Shown: one piece after another, positions 44,716-55,845 of the stretch
Numbering within the stretch: position 1 is the first letter of the stretch
How the letters are laid out: the number at the start of each line of letters is the position of its first letter
From: Bolinopsis microptera
Taxonomy: Eukaryota > Ctenophora > Tentaculata > Lobata > Bolinopsidae
Reading direction: 5' to 3'
Length of the DNA stretch: 60,000 nucleotides
Assembly: GCF_026151205.1 (NCBI RefSeq)
Contig: NC_087076.1
Span: 12,325,675 to 12,385,674 of the forward strand
The notes under the pieces: model-generated
Seen by the model: the letters and a program-made list of their open reading frames with translations, nothing else
Told to the model about the DNA's origin: nothing
Database searches by the model: none
Translations under genes and position numbers: made by a program

Positions 44716-46795
44716 CTGAAAACTCATCTTAATGACCGTTCCTGACCTAAAATTGCACGAAAAATCTATTTAGCTAGGTTTCAGAACCTATTAACACTTC
44801 CTTATCCCTCAAAATTGATGTTTTATAATTTAGAATGCGAGCAACAAGCAACATATATTTTGATCTTTCGGTTCTACAGCTCTTGACCTAGGGCTGAAAC
44901 CGAAAGATCGAGGCAATCCTCACCTTAACTGATCGAACTTGAGCGAAGAGCAGAGTACGACAAAACACAGCAGGTAAGCAACTCATTTTGGTGACTGTTC
45001 CTCACCTGTACAACATTGCACGAGAAATCGATTTAAGTTGGTTTTACAGCCCAATTATAACGCTTCCTTATTCCTCAAAATTCTTGTGTTACTCAAACAA
45101 AGAACATGTTGATTCTGCAACGAAAGAACAAGGAGATTGTCTCGTTAACAACTCGAACAGGTTCTATCACAATTTTCAGAGCAGATCAGCACGATAGCAA
45201 AGTCAAAAGAAACACAATAAAGGTAGGTAACCAACACCAAGATCGCCTGTTTCTGGACTAAAACCGAGCTGAAGGGCTTCTTACTGGGTCTTAACTGTTG
45301 TAATATGGTATTTAGAGATATCTTTTAGGATATCTTAGTTTTAGTATAACGTTTAAGGGACGGAGATTTTAGTATGTGTTTCCAGGTATATAATAACCAA
45401 TGTTTTTATATGTTCGTATTTGGGAGTTACACATTTGAGTGTAATAAGTCGGTTGGCTGGCAGACCTGCTGTCAGACCTACTGTCTGAAATGAGCCGTCC
45501 GCTCACTTTTGCACCTGACTGTCAGCCAAGCCTGTGGTTGGTCCTTGCGGCCGCAGGGTGACTGCTAGTGGAGTGCTCATTGGCGAGACTGCGAGTCATG
45601 TGTGCAAGCAGATGCGTTGTGCCGTCACGCAGTATGGCGTGACAAGTTATGAGAGTATACCCGGAGAGGCGGAAGTGGATAGCTCACTTCTTTGTTGCCC
45701 CTTAATCATTTTAAGGAATTCGAACTGACTGAGCACTATCTTTTATGATGGTCGAGTGATCTATATAATTCACGTCAATCGTTTGGAGCGAACTGAGGAG
45801 CTTTTATCTGTTGACGTTCACTTTGTATTACTTAGCTATTTAATTATTCCTCCATTTAAATTTACTCGTTTCATTTCTACCGTACGGTACGCTCTGCCGT
45901 TCGTGTTACTGTTACGTGACTAGAGCTTGACTAGCATACACTAAATACCATAAACTCAGTTTTCTATATAACGATAAACTTTAAACGGTACCTTTTATTT
46001 CCATTCTACAAGAGAAGTTATTTGGAATTGTGAATATTTGAAAGTTAAGCAAACTATAAATTACATCTTTACAGCATTTTCAATTCGCAAAGGCAACGAC
46101 TGTCGTTTAATGATGCACAGTTTGATCATGATTCTCATCCTTCTCAGTAAAACAACACACAATCAAACTTGTATAATGAATGAGAAATTAATCAAGGATT
46201 GAAGGAATTACACTAATTTAGTTCAACACATTATTACATGGTTGAAACAATTAAATAAAGTTCAAATCTTGTTACTCAGATGTATAATTTATGTAAGTAT
46301 TATACATTTATGGAATATGGATAAACTAGAATTGCTTTAAAATATGACAAAGGGATTGAACCGGGATGGTCCCTAGATAGGTTGAGAAGAAGACTCTCTG
46401 ATTGTTATTCTCCAGTCCTTTGTGTTTTTAGTCTCCGTCTTTTCCTATCACCTTCGCTTTCATGCAGGAAATCTGGGATGTTCTGCTAAAAGTGGACAAT
46501 GTTTGTGTCTCTTTGCAGTGAGAGTGTCTAACGGTCATATTAGGTCGAAAGTTTGTAGTGATATAACTCATAACTGTAAAGTGTAAGTGTAAGTCTAGAA
46601 TTCTAAGCTGTCAGGGTTGATACGGAATCTAAGATAAACAGTTTCAGATTATTCCTCAGCTCTAACTAAAGAAACTTTCGGAAAGGACTCCCAGATCACT
46701 TCCTCATTTTGAAACCTGGCCTAATGTGTTGAGCACTTTTCTATCTAACCTTCTGTTCGTGTCTATTTAAACATGCTCACCTATTCAGCATATTG
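44716..46795. other. Intergenic DNA, no confident gene
   Basis: About 110 bp around 44715-44820 (TTCCTTATCCCTCAAAATTG) is imperfectly repeated at 44975-45085. The rest is AT-rich; the frame at 45534-45728 has no supporting motif. Confidence 0.5.
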
Positions 46796-48345
46796 TTACT
46801 GAACCTCTGTCATAGAAACAACAACCATAACCTGAAACACACTGACCATCAAAGCAGTGATTATAACAGTTGACGTGGAGGCAAATGAGACCATGCCCGA
46901 CCCAGCGATCCCACCAATCAAGCCAATTGTGGTTGCGATGCAAGTTCCTACTTCAAAGTTTGACGTTCCGAAGTAATTCACGTCGTAGAGGACATAGGTG
47001 TAGCCCAAAGTAATTATCCCGTCCAAAAACTTCGTTATGAAGTTAGTTGAAATCGCTACCGCAAGGTTTTGTTGTGTGAGCATCAGTACAAAGTTTGCTA
47101 CGTATACTAGGGAAACAAACCCCTGCAGTTTACGAAATCCAATCTTGTCTTTTATCCAGTGCATAAGGAATAAAGAGGGCAAACCTGCGAAGTTAACAAG
47201 TGCCAGTAACAAGAGTTCCGGCCCTTGAGTCATGGTAACTGAGCAATGAATGTTTGGTCCTGCTTTATTGATCTTAAGCAGCTGGATCAACGCTGGAACA
47301 AGGAGGGTGGTCAACCAGCCATTAAAAGTAACACAAGCAATGAGCAGCCCTATTTTTGTGGTTCTAGCTGCAAAGTTTGAAACAGTCACTGTTTCTTGCT
47401 GTTCTGCTTCGTCTTCTGACTCTTGTATTTGTGGGCCTCTTGTATCTTTCACACAGAAGTGAACCATGATGATCGGAAGAATGAGTACGGGCAATGTCGA
47501 GAAAAATAGAAACTTCCTCCATCCAATCCAATCAAGTAGTAGGAACCCCAACACTGATGACCACATTGTCCCGCAAATGAAGAATATGTGTGTTATCAAT
47601 AAAATCCTGTCTAGAATCTCTCTATTGTAAGCTATGTCAGCGGCCCAAACATAAAGACTGTTGTATCTGAGTCCACAACAAAAGCCAAGGAGGGCTCGAG
47701 AAAGAAGAAGAGCTGTAAAGTTTGCAACTATGCCACAGAAAACTAAACTGCATACACTCAGATAAAGCGAGATTAAAATCGTCTTCCGTTTTCCAAACCT
47801 GAGACACAATATCATTAAATCTATTTTTCAAATTTCTGAATTACTACTAGCAAATGTTAACGGCAGCTTAATGGTTACAGTTAAAATTGTCTAGAAAAAT
47901 ATTTTTACCCTACCTTTTTGCCAATGGTCCTACAATCATAACTGAAACTGCTAAGGAGAAGAACAGAATGTAATCCAATAATCCTTCTTTCCAATGAGAC
48001 AGTCCAATGTCACATGAAACTTGTTGAGTTAACATTCCTGATACGTGAGGAAATATGGTTATCAGGCTTCCTCGTGTGTGTTACAGAGTAGGAGTGGGGT
48101 TTTCAATACAAGGAAGGTTATCTTGTAAAATGTAATGTGCAGAAAGAAATTAAAAATGTTCACTTCAAAAATAATTCGAGACAGAAGTAGATACAACTTT
48201 GAAAGTTACACCAACCAGGCAAATCCATCTCTGTTCCATCTGCAAAGTCGCATAGAAGAATACATATCAACAACATCTTATCATTCCTTTTCCAAGTTGT
48301 TTGTTGCTGGTCGTCAACCAGGACGTCATTCTCACCGTTTTTCAT
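46796..48345 (-). CDS. SVOP/SV2-like major facilitator superfamily transporter, three exons
   Basis: Minus-strand exons 48216-48345, 47914-48037 and 46796-47798 join at phases 1 and 2 to give 418 residues. Exon 1 carries the first membrane segment with ICILLCDFADGTEMDLPG, the N-terminal acidic signature of the SVOP/SV2/SLC22 group. Exon 2 gives LSHWKEGLLDYILFFSLAV and, across the splice, GPLAKRFGKRKT, the MFS loop 2-3 motif. Exon 3 holds the other membrane segments, a central acidic cytoplasmic loop (QESEDEAEQQE) and DKIGFRKLQG, the second-half counterpart of the loop motif. The family moves organic ions or related solutes, or sits in vesicles. It ends MTEVQ, without the long tail of SVOP. 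The start ATG is 73 bp from the 323-bp array, so a non-coding 5' exon could lie inside the array. Confidence 0.88.
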
Positions 48346-48417
48346 TTCTTTTAAGAATTACGCTGCTTAGTGAAATACAATATCGACTATTGAGCAGAAA
48401 AGTAAACGAAAATTAAT

Positions 48418-49709
48418 AGAGTAAGAGAGCTGATGATGAATGATTAGAGTAAGAGAGCTGACCAAAGCTTGCTGAATATTACTGTAATGTCTCAATGTTA
48501 ACTTACAGTTTGTTTATATCATGAGTTACTACATGGAAGCTTCTTCTGGATTGAGTGTGTACTATCATAACATCCCCAAAGAACTTCCAACCAGGAACTC
48601 AAAGGACAAAAAGTCGAACAATTACAAAATACCCTTCCTAGAAATGCTTGTCAATAATGAACTCCATATTCTCAATGGGAGAACTTTAGGAGACTCATAT
48701 GGTGACTTCACTTGTATTCAGACCAGGGCAGTATCTAGATAGAGTCAGAGAGCTGATGATGAATGATTAGAGTAAGAGAGCTGACCAAAGCTTGCTGAAT
48801 ATTGCTGTAATGTCTCAATGTTAACTTACAGTTTGTTTATATCATGAGTTACTACATGGAAGCTTCTTCTGGATTGAGTGTGTACTATCATAACATCCCC
48901 AAAGAACTTCCAACCAGGAACTCAAAGGACAAAAAGTCGAACAATTACAAAATACCCTTCCTAGAAATGCTTGTCAATAATGAACTCCATATTCTCAATG
49001 GGAGAACTTTAGGAGACTCATATGGTGACTTCACTTGTATTCAGACCAGGGCAGTATCTAGATAGAGTAAGAGAGCTGATGATGAATGATTAGAGTAAGA
49101 GAGCTGACCAAAGCTTGCTGAATATTGCTGTAATGTCTCAATGTTAACTTACAGTTTGTTTATATCATGAGTTACTATATGGAAGCTTCTTCTGGATTGA
49201 GTGTGTACTATCATAACATCCCCCAAGAACTTCCAACCAGGAACTCAAAGGACAAAAAGTCGAAAAATTACAAAATACCCTTCCTAGAAATGCTTGTCAA
49301 TAATGAACTCCATATTCTCAATGGGAGAACTTTAGGAGACTCATATGGTGACTTCACTTGTATTCAGACCAGGGCAGTATCTAGATAGAGTCAGAGAGCT
49401 GATGATGAATGATTAGAGTAAGAGAGCTGACCAAAGCTTGCTGAATATTGCTGTAATGTCTCAATGTTAACTTACAGTTTGTTTATATCATGAGTTACTA
49501 CATGGAAGCTTCTTCTGGATTGAGTGTGTACTATCATAACATCCCCCAAGAACTTCCAACCAGGAACTCAAAGGACAAAAAGTCGAACAATTACAAAAGA
49601 CCCTTCCTAGAAATGCTTGTCAATAATGAACTCCATATTCTCAATGGGAGAACTTTAGGAGACTCATATGGTGACTTCACTTGTATTCAGACCAGGGCAG
49701 TATCTAGAT
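48418..49709. repeat. 323-bp tandem repeat, four copies, each with an open 73-codon frame
   Basis: Units 48418-48740, 48741-49063, 49064-49386 and 49387-49709, nearly identical. Each has on the plus strand a frame starting MSYYMEASSGLSVYY and ending TRAVSR then stop, at 48521, 48844, 49167 and 49490. Differences between copies include three amino-acid changes (Lys/Gln, Asn/Lys, Ile/Arg) and one silent change, so selection on the protein is not evident. An acceptor-like TTAACTTACAG precedes each ATG by about 12 bp. No domain recognised. Confidence 0.95.
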
Positions 49710-49938
49710 AGCCCGACCCCTGTCCGCGGATAACTGTCCACGAGTAACTGTCCACGAACACCCGTCTACCAGATCATATTACTGCATAATAACAGTATCC
49801 CCTGAATCAAGCAGGGTTCACATCATCGCACGCGAATTACAATCAGCGGTGGTGTCAAGGCTTATTAAACGATTAAGCAACCTTACGAGATCAGTTCACA
49901 TCATGCAATATATAAAGAATAACTATTATCAGACTGCA

Positions 49939-50290
49939 TCAAACATTTCTATCATCAACTCCTTCTTGGACAACTACAACTATGGTCTCAGAGAAACCGG
50001 GGCAATCTCTAGCAGGCAGAGAACATTCTGCTTTTGCAGGGTATTCTATTTCTTCGACAACAGGGCATTCCTTGACAGCAGGGCATTCTTTTTCAGGGCA
50101 TGTGACAGCAGGGCATTCTTTTTCAGGGAAGAAAAGAGCAGGGCATTCAACAACCGGGCATTCGACAACCGGGGGGCATTCGACAACATCGCACTCCCCA
50201 TCAACGACGGATACGTATCCATGCATGTATTCTGGTGTCACTGGCGGCTAGTCCCACCAATGCGAGTAGAATTGTCAGATAGATCATCAT
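49939..50290 (-). pseudogene. Secreted Cys-Pro repeat protein gene, apparently frameshifted
   Basis: From the ATG at 50290 a clear signal peptide is read (MMIYLTILLALVGLAAS), but that frame stops after about 29 codons. One frame over, immediately after the signal sequence, runs a 100-codon low-complexity cysteine-rich segment (49939-50241) with repeated ECP units: VVECPPVVECPVVECPA, EKECPAVTCPEKECPAVKEC and a tail ending DCPGFSETIVVVVQEG. The two parts fit together only with a one-base shift near 50245. This is either a decayed gene or a base error in the assembly. The repeat segment is in keeping with an extracellular structural or matrix protein; family unknown. Confidence 0.6.
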
Positions 50291-50504
50291 TAGGTTGTGA
50301 AGAAGATAAGTGAGCTCAGCTAGTTCCCAGGGTCAGTTAAAGATTTGCTACTTGTATATCTGCACGTCGTTCAATGATGGGACTACATTCTTTGGTTAAC
50401 ATCTGATTATGTCGTCAAATTGCTCGATCAAACTTGTATCATCTGGTACATCACCCGGTTTATTATCTTATCAAGTAATTGCAACTTAAACTTTCCGTTT
50501 CCAT
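50291..50504. other. Upstream region of the Cys-Pro repeat gene
   Basis: Presumed promoter and 5' UTR on the minus strand; no strong core motif identified. Confidence 0.35.
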
Positions 50505-50760
50505 TGCATCTACAACTACACGCTAACGACAAATTGCCGTTCTCCGGTGTTACAGCAGCTTGTTCTCAAGACTTTTGTTCCATAAGTTTTTGTACATACC
50601 TCGTGCTGTTCGTGTTTGTATTACAATAAATATAATAAATAATATAGTGTTATATTAAGGTGATCAGCTGATCGAGTCTACAAGTCTTCAAGTGTATGTG
50701 TGCTCCGTTTTATGAATTTTCATTTACCACATTCAACATTTAATAACTTGCAATGTGAGA
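50505..50760. repeat. Dispersed repeat family X, copy 2
   Basis: Same family as 43090-43310, with an extra ACAATAAATATAATAAATAA insertion near 50622. Confidence 0.75.
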
Positions 50761-51054
50761 ACTTGTACATAACATGCGAGAAGACGATACATGAACGAAG
50801 GCAAAGATGAGGAAATACCATAATACGTAATACGTATGTAATAAGCAGTTACATCGCTGCGAAAAATAAAGATTTTGACAATACATATTTTGTTTACAGT
50901 CGCCTTGGTAATGATGTAATGCTTGAGCCAGGTCACTCTGTACTCATTGTTGCGCGAAAAGAAACAGCGCTGGTACAGTGATGTTTAATGTTCATGTACT
51001 GGCCAGAGAGTCGACGAATTTCTTGCGGTTGATAAAACACGTAGACGCCCTGAA

Positions 51055-51280
51055 TACTGAATACTGAATGCTGAATACTGAATGCTGAATGCTGAATACT
51101 GAATACTGAATACTGAATACTGAATACTGAATACTGAATACTGAATACTGAATACTGAATACTGAATACTGAATACTGAATACTGAATACTGAATACTGA
51201 ATACTGAATACTGAATACTGAATACTGAATACTGAATACTGAATACTGAATACTGAATACCTACTGAATACTGAATACTT
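51055..51280. repeat. GAATACT heptamer array
   Basis: About 30 copies of TGAATAC, with GCTGAAT variants at the left end; a few more copies appear after the hairpin cluster at about 51385-51410. The reverse frame IQYSVFS is a repeat shadow. Confidence 0.96.
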
Positions 51281-51346
51281 GTCATACGTTGTATGACCCG
51301 CCGCGCACGAAGTGCGCGGCTCCCCCTGTAGCGTCGAAGACGCTAC
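51281..51346. other. Three consecutive perfect hairpins
   Basis: GTCATAC-GTT-GTATGAC (51281-51297), GCCGCGCAC-GAA-GTGCGCGGC (51300-51320) and GTAGCGTC-GAA-GACGCTAC (51328-51346). All have 3-nt loops, the latter two both GAA, and they interrupt the heptamer repeats. Confidence 0.8.
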
Positions 51347-52600
51347 TATAGTGAAACGACCGTGGGGGTCACCACGTGATACAACTGAATACTGAATACT
51401 GAATACTGAAGTCGAGTAGCTGTTGACATCCTGTCCGACCAGAGATGAATTTGGAGAAGGTAGGCATGTTGATAGAATGCGATACTATTGTCTATCATCT
51501 TCCAGTATATTGATATATCCACCAGCGGGCTATATTTTGTCTTCTGACCTCTCGCAGCCCGATGTAACAAGACACAGTGCGCGTCCAGCCCGCTTAAAAT
51601 ACAGCACGCGAGCAGATGACACTTAACGTGACAAGTAACAATACAGCCCGGAGCACTTTCACTTTCAAACAAATTTTTGGGGCCTAAACTATTAAACTTT
51701 AACTATTACAAGACACGTACACCATATTTATGTCACTGACACTACATCTTAATGGTTCCCACGGTCAAGGAATGCACTGTATCATTTATCGGCCTCAGTC
51801 CCTATACCACGTGCAGTGCAATATGATTGGCTGACATTGAACACGTGACGTGTTACCATGGTTGCAACAATTAGTGGCGACTTTAAGTCTAGAGTTGATG
51901 TTTATACAGTATACACCATACACGCTCCATTGTTTATTTCAACTGATTTCCATTTCCATAATTGCTCGAGCTATTTCGAGTAATAAATTTAGGCCGGAAC
52001 TTTACGTGTAATTCTATTGTGTTCCCGAAAGAAATTTTGCCCGGTTTTTTTTGTTTTGAAACTATACCGTCTACCACTAATATTGATGTTATGAATTTGA
52101 TCTTTTACTCAACGTAAAATATATGTATATATTATTCAATGTCCCTTCGTGCTTCGTTATCTTGAGCTCTCTTGGTAACTGCAAATGGCATTCAGTTTAT
52201 ATAGTTACACAGTTGTTAAAGTTATGGCGAGCACTCTTTTTGATAGTTTAAGCTGAATTTATTGTTTGACCGGCCCTACACACTGTGTACTGATTAACTC
52301 TCATTGTACATCTGACGTGTTGTCATGGTAACAGGAATTCTGTGTTACTCGTAGTATGGATTGACGGAGATACACAATTTTTAATCTATGTTAATGATTA
52401 ACATCCCGTTGACTGTTCATCAATATGGTTGGTGTGTAATACCATTATAGTACGTGGGATTTCAATTCTTCTATTGTGTTATATAATCAGTAATGTTGCC
52501 CTGTTCTGCATCTTACACCAAAGGCTAAAGCATGATTTTCTATTAAATTTGCAGCTTTAGTTCGAAATCTTTTACTTCTATTTGCTATGATTGTTGAAAA
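51347..52600. other. Intergenic DNA with E-box/CCAAT motifs
   Basis: CACGTG at 51808 and 51842 flank an ATTGG at 51826, echoing the cluster at 15.5 kb. A candidate RFX X-box-like site GTTGTCATGGTAAC is at 52319-52332. No coding segment recognised. Confidence 0.4.
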
Positions 52601-52604
52601 CTGT

Positions 52605-52800
52605 AAAGCGCCCGCTCATGGATATACACGATATCATTCCTCGACCCGCGGGCGGAACTATCGTATAGCACTCGGGCCCGTTGGGCCCTCCGTGCTATAC
52701 GAAAATATCTCCGCCTCGGGCTCACGGGCTCACGGGCTGTCGCCCTCGTGGAGATATAAAATATAGCACGCGCGTGCAATATTTAGTACCGCCCTCAAGG
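52605..52800. other. GC-rich palindromic block
   Basis: Local GC island in AT-rich surroundings with a long imperfect hairpin (TCGTATAGCAC facing GTGCTATACGA, with GGGCCC-GTT-GGGCCC inside, 52661-52703), inverted TATCTCC/GGAGATA arms, a repeated CTCACGGG and the 12-bp palindrome GCACGCGCGTGC. Not coding. May be a foldback element. Confidence 0.6.
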
Positions 52801-54055
52801 CTGCGGTGATATCTATATATATACCTAAGAACACTTGATCGGCTCACTCCCGTTGCATGCCTTTGGCACGTACGTCTCACATCCCTAGATACGAGAACCC
52901 CCCTTTAGCAAGAGCTCCCGTCCCTTATGTGATATACGAGTCGAGCGGTCAAATCTTAAAGATCATGTTTACTTCTTAATCATAATGCACCGCTATGATG
53001 TACACGTGAACTCTACCCTGTATCTAGTCCATTTCTAGGTCAGTTAAATTCTACTGATGGATCACATCACTAATTATACGTCACTAATTAGTGACATGAT
53101 CTGATCTTCCTGGGCCCCCTAATAATGAGGGGGCCTGGAAGTCGGCCTCTCGTCTTGCCGATTACATTTTTCCGGTAAATTTTGTCATAGTAATTACACT
53201 GTTTGATGTGAGCCATGTATTATACTTTTAGTGGTATACTTTGATGAACTTCATGACACGATATCGACTCCACCTTTTTTCCCTTGCCAAGCTTAACTCG
53301 ACGCCCCTTATCACTTATTGATATTCATTCAACGCAATTAGCAACTACAGATTATAGCAACGCGCGTTGCCATGCTTTATAGTGATATTTGAAACGTCAT
53401 GACTAGCCCACATTTACGCTCACGATATCACTATTCATAACTTTGGTTGTGATTGATATTTTTCGTTGCAGTAAAAAGTATCGTTTTATTGAATCTGAAT
53501 ACATACAACTTTGTTGTCATTGTCAAATCCATACTTTCTATAGTACAGAGCATAGAGCTAGATGATTAGAGATTAGAGAAATTTAAACATAAATGATTTT
53601 TTAAATTTCCTCCAACAAAGCTTTCGATTAGCGGGTTTCTAGTATTTTATATGCTTGGTGTAGCTCGTTGGGATAGTATAGGAATTGTAGTTCCTGTAAG
53701 TTGGGAATGAGGTAGTTATCTGTTTACAGATCACCCTCTTAACCTACAAGGAAATATTTCCTGTAGATCCTCGGTATATAAGCAACATTTGACAGAACAT
53801 CTTGTGGAGTGAGCTATGTGCCCATCCTTGGCGAACTCGGTGAATGTCCTTGCTGTATGGCACTGTTAAACAAGGAACTGAAACCGAGGGGTTCCGTTCA
53901 GGTCCTTCACACTTTGTTTCTGTCTGATTCTAATATACCGTTACAATAATAACTTTAATGTATAGAATTTTCGGATGTAATCATATAAAGGATGGTTTTT
54001 TTAAATATATTATTCATTTTTTATAAGATAGATTGTTTTTTGTCAATGCTATTAA
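52801..54055. other. Intergenic DNA with small palindromes
   Basis: Palindrome GTCACTAATTAGTGAC at 53080-53095 and hairpin GGCCCCCT facing AGGGGGCC at 53113-53135. The last 100 bp resemble the 3' flank of VWC-like paralog 1. Confidence 0.5.
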
Positions 54056-54219
54056 GGGGTCGTTCACATATTACGTAATCAGCTGGGGGGGGGGGGGGGG
54101 GGGTTTCCGAATGATTACGCTAGTGTAATTTTGACACAATAGCTATGTGTAAAACTGATTACGGAGGGGGGGGGGTAAAAATGTTCCAAAAAATGATTAT
54201 GTAATATGTGAACGACCCC
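54056..54219. mobile_element. PIF/Harbinger-like MITE, copy 6, with empty-site evidence
   Basis: GGGGTCGTTCACATATTACG at the left and its complement at the right, flanked by TAA on both sides (54053-54055, 54220-54222). The corresponding site beside VWC-like paralog 1 reads GCTATTAAAACAAC without the element, which fixes a 3-bp TAA duplication, the hallmark of PIF/Harbinger elements. Confidence 0.88.
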
Positions 54220-54256
54220 TAAAACAGCTTATCGCAACCATCAACTTAAACTCAGT

Positions 54257-54888
54257 TTAATAACAATCTGGTTTACACTTGAGGGTTGCCTGTCCTTTCT
54301 TCACCTTGCACTTGCACTTGACTGGACAGTCCCTTTCCTCATCGTACGCATGAACCTTCCCCTTTTTAGCATACCCCGAGACCATATCCCAGTTCTTGTA
54401 GGCACATTTATTAGGACAAGCCATCTTGGTGCAAGCTCCCATACCGCCCTCCACAGGTGCATTGGTTACACCCATCAGTATAGGAGTCACCAGGGGAAGC
54501 TAGTTTTGTCCTTCCTTTTTTGTCAAGGTATGGACAACATGCAGGTTCTTCACTACATTTCATTTTTCCTGAGGAAAATTAGATCTTGTAAAGTGTTTGT
54601 ACAGTTTCCGTTGACAGCATGCAGCCACGATTTTGAAACTAGGAACGAGCAATTATATATTTTGACGCCCCTAAGGAGCTAGAATAAGAAAATTGAATCA
54701 GCATGAGCCTAGATCATGATATACTTACCGTTCCTTTTGCATTGGCACACCTCACATCCATTGTAGATCTTTTTTCCAACGGCGAGGAACCTATCTTCGT
54801 ATTGACACATTATTCCTCCAGGTTCTCTGCCCACCCCAAGACTAGCACTTATCAAGACAACTCCAAGCAGAACGAACCGTATAAACAT
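54257..54888 (-). pseudogene. VWC/pacifastin-like paralog 2, broken by a 5-bp deletion
   Basis: Exon 1 (54729-54888) is intact with a signal peptide (MFIRFVLLGVVLISASLGVG) and the first CEVCQC module. Exon 2 (54257-54568) starts in frame (MKCSEEPACCPYLDKKGR), but after CNQCTC five bases present in paralog 1 are missing (plus-strand GCCCTCATCTCCAC against GCCCTCCAC, near 54450). This shifts the frame to an early stop; the remainder reads on in another frame (CAYKNWDMVSGYAKKGK). Splice sites are preserved. Probably a recent pseudogene, or a truncated secreted product with one and a half modules. Confidence 0.8.
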
Positions 54889-55602
54889 TATATGGCTTGA
54901 AAAATATACATAAAGGTGTTATGAGACCATTGCATAATGCCAAATATATAACAATAGTTATGAGAGTGATAAAACGGTCTTTTCCTTACAATTTGGTTCA
55001 GGAAGGTGATAAGTGAAAGTACTTTTATTTGTATACGTGATTAAGAATTGCGATTACTAAACTACTGTACTAAAACCAAAAAGTGTGTCCTGCCATCCAA
55101 CAGGCCCACTCTTAAGTATCCCCAGATAGTATAAACAATAATAAACTCTAATAATCTCTAAACAATTCCCAAACTATCCTCCTTGTAACCAAAACAGAGG
55201 TGTTAAAACGAACTCTCCTCCCCAAAACAGAGGTGTTAAAAGGAACCCTCTGATAATCAAAACAGAGCTGTTAAACTGAACTCTATGCACTACCCTGCTG
55301 TACATAAATAAAGAGCCCTAGATCGCTCCCCAAATCAGTCCAATAACACATTTTCTGAATATTTCTAATTTTCAAAAGTTGAGTTTTCGAGGTACTTATA
55401 TACTTGCTAGATTCATATGAAAACACGTGTTCTACTAGCCTGTCACGTGACAAAAATAGTTTTTTGTCCAAAAATACACCGAACAAGATTAATTTCACAC
55501 CCTTCGGGCCCTTTCACAAGAATGTTTTTTAATTTGGGCGAGCGATTTAGTGGGAGCACCTTGTTTCACTACTATGTACTAGTTCTGTCGCTACAGCCAT
55601 AA
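54889..55602. other. Intergenic DNA with short imperfect repeats
   Basis: Three loose copies of AAAACAGAGGTGTTAAAA with CTCT-type spacers at 55190-55285. The stretch 55503-55562 is the inverted copy of a repeat fragment at 12053-12110 (CGAGCGATTTAGTGGGAGC on this strand). Confidence 0.55.
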
Positions 55603-55684
55603 GGGGTCGTTCACATATTACTTAATCAGCTGAGCGGGGGGGGGGTTCCAAATACTTGCGGTTGATTACGGGGAGGGGGAGGGT
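55603..55684. mobile_element. PIF/Harbinger-like MITE, copy 7 (left part)
   Basis: TAA then GGGGTCGTTCACATATTACT; truncated and joined directly to dispersed repeat X at about 55685. Confidence 0.7.
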
Positions 55685-55845
55685 TTACAGCAGCTTGTTT
55701 TCAAGACTTTTGTTCCATAAGTTTTTGTACGTACCTCGTGCTGTTCGGCTTTGTATTAGTATTATGTTAAGTGGAGCTGATTGAGTCTATAAGTCTTCAA
55801 GTGTATGCGTACTCTGTTTTATGAATTTCCATTTGCCACATTTTT
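55685..55845. repeat. Dispersed repeat family X, copy 3
   Basis: Shorter copy of the family at 43090 and 50505, starting TTTACAGCAGCTTGTTTTCA. Confidence 0.75.

Noticed and set aside
45534-45728. 64-codon plus-strand frame
   Set aside because: No family resemblance and no splice partner.
50992-51285. IQYSVFS repeat frame
   Set aside because: Heptamer GAATACT array read in sequence through three frames; not a gene.
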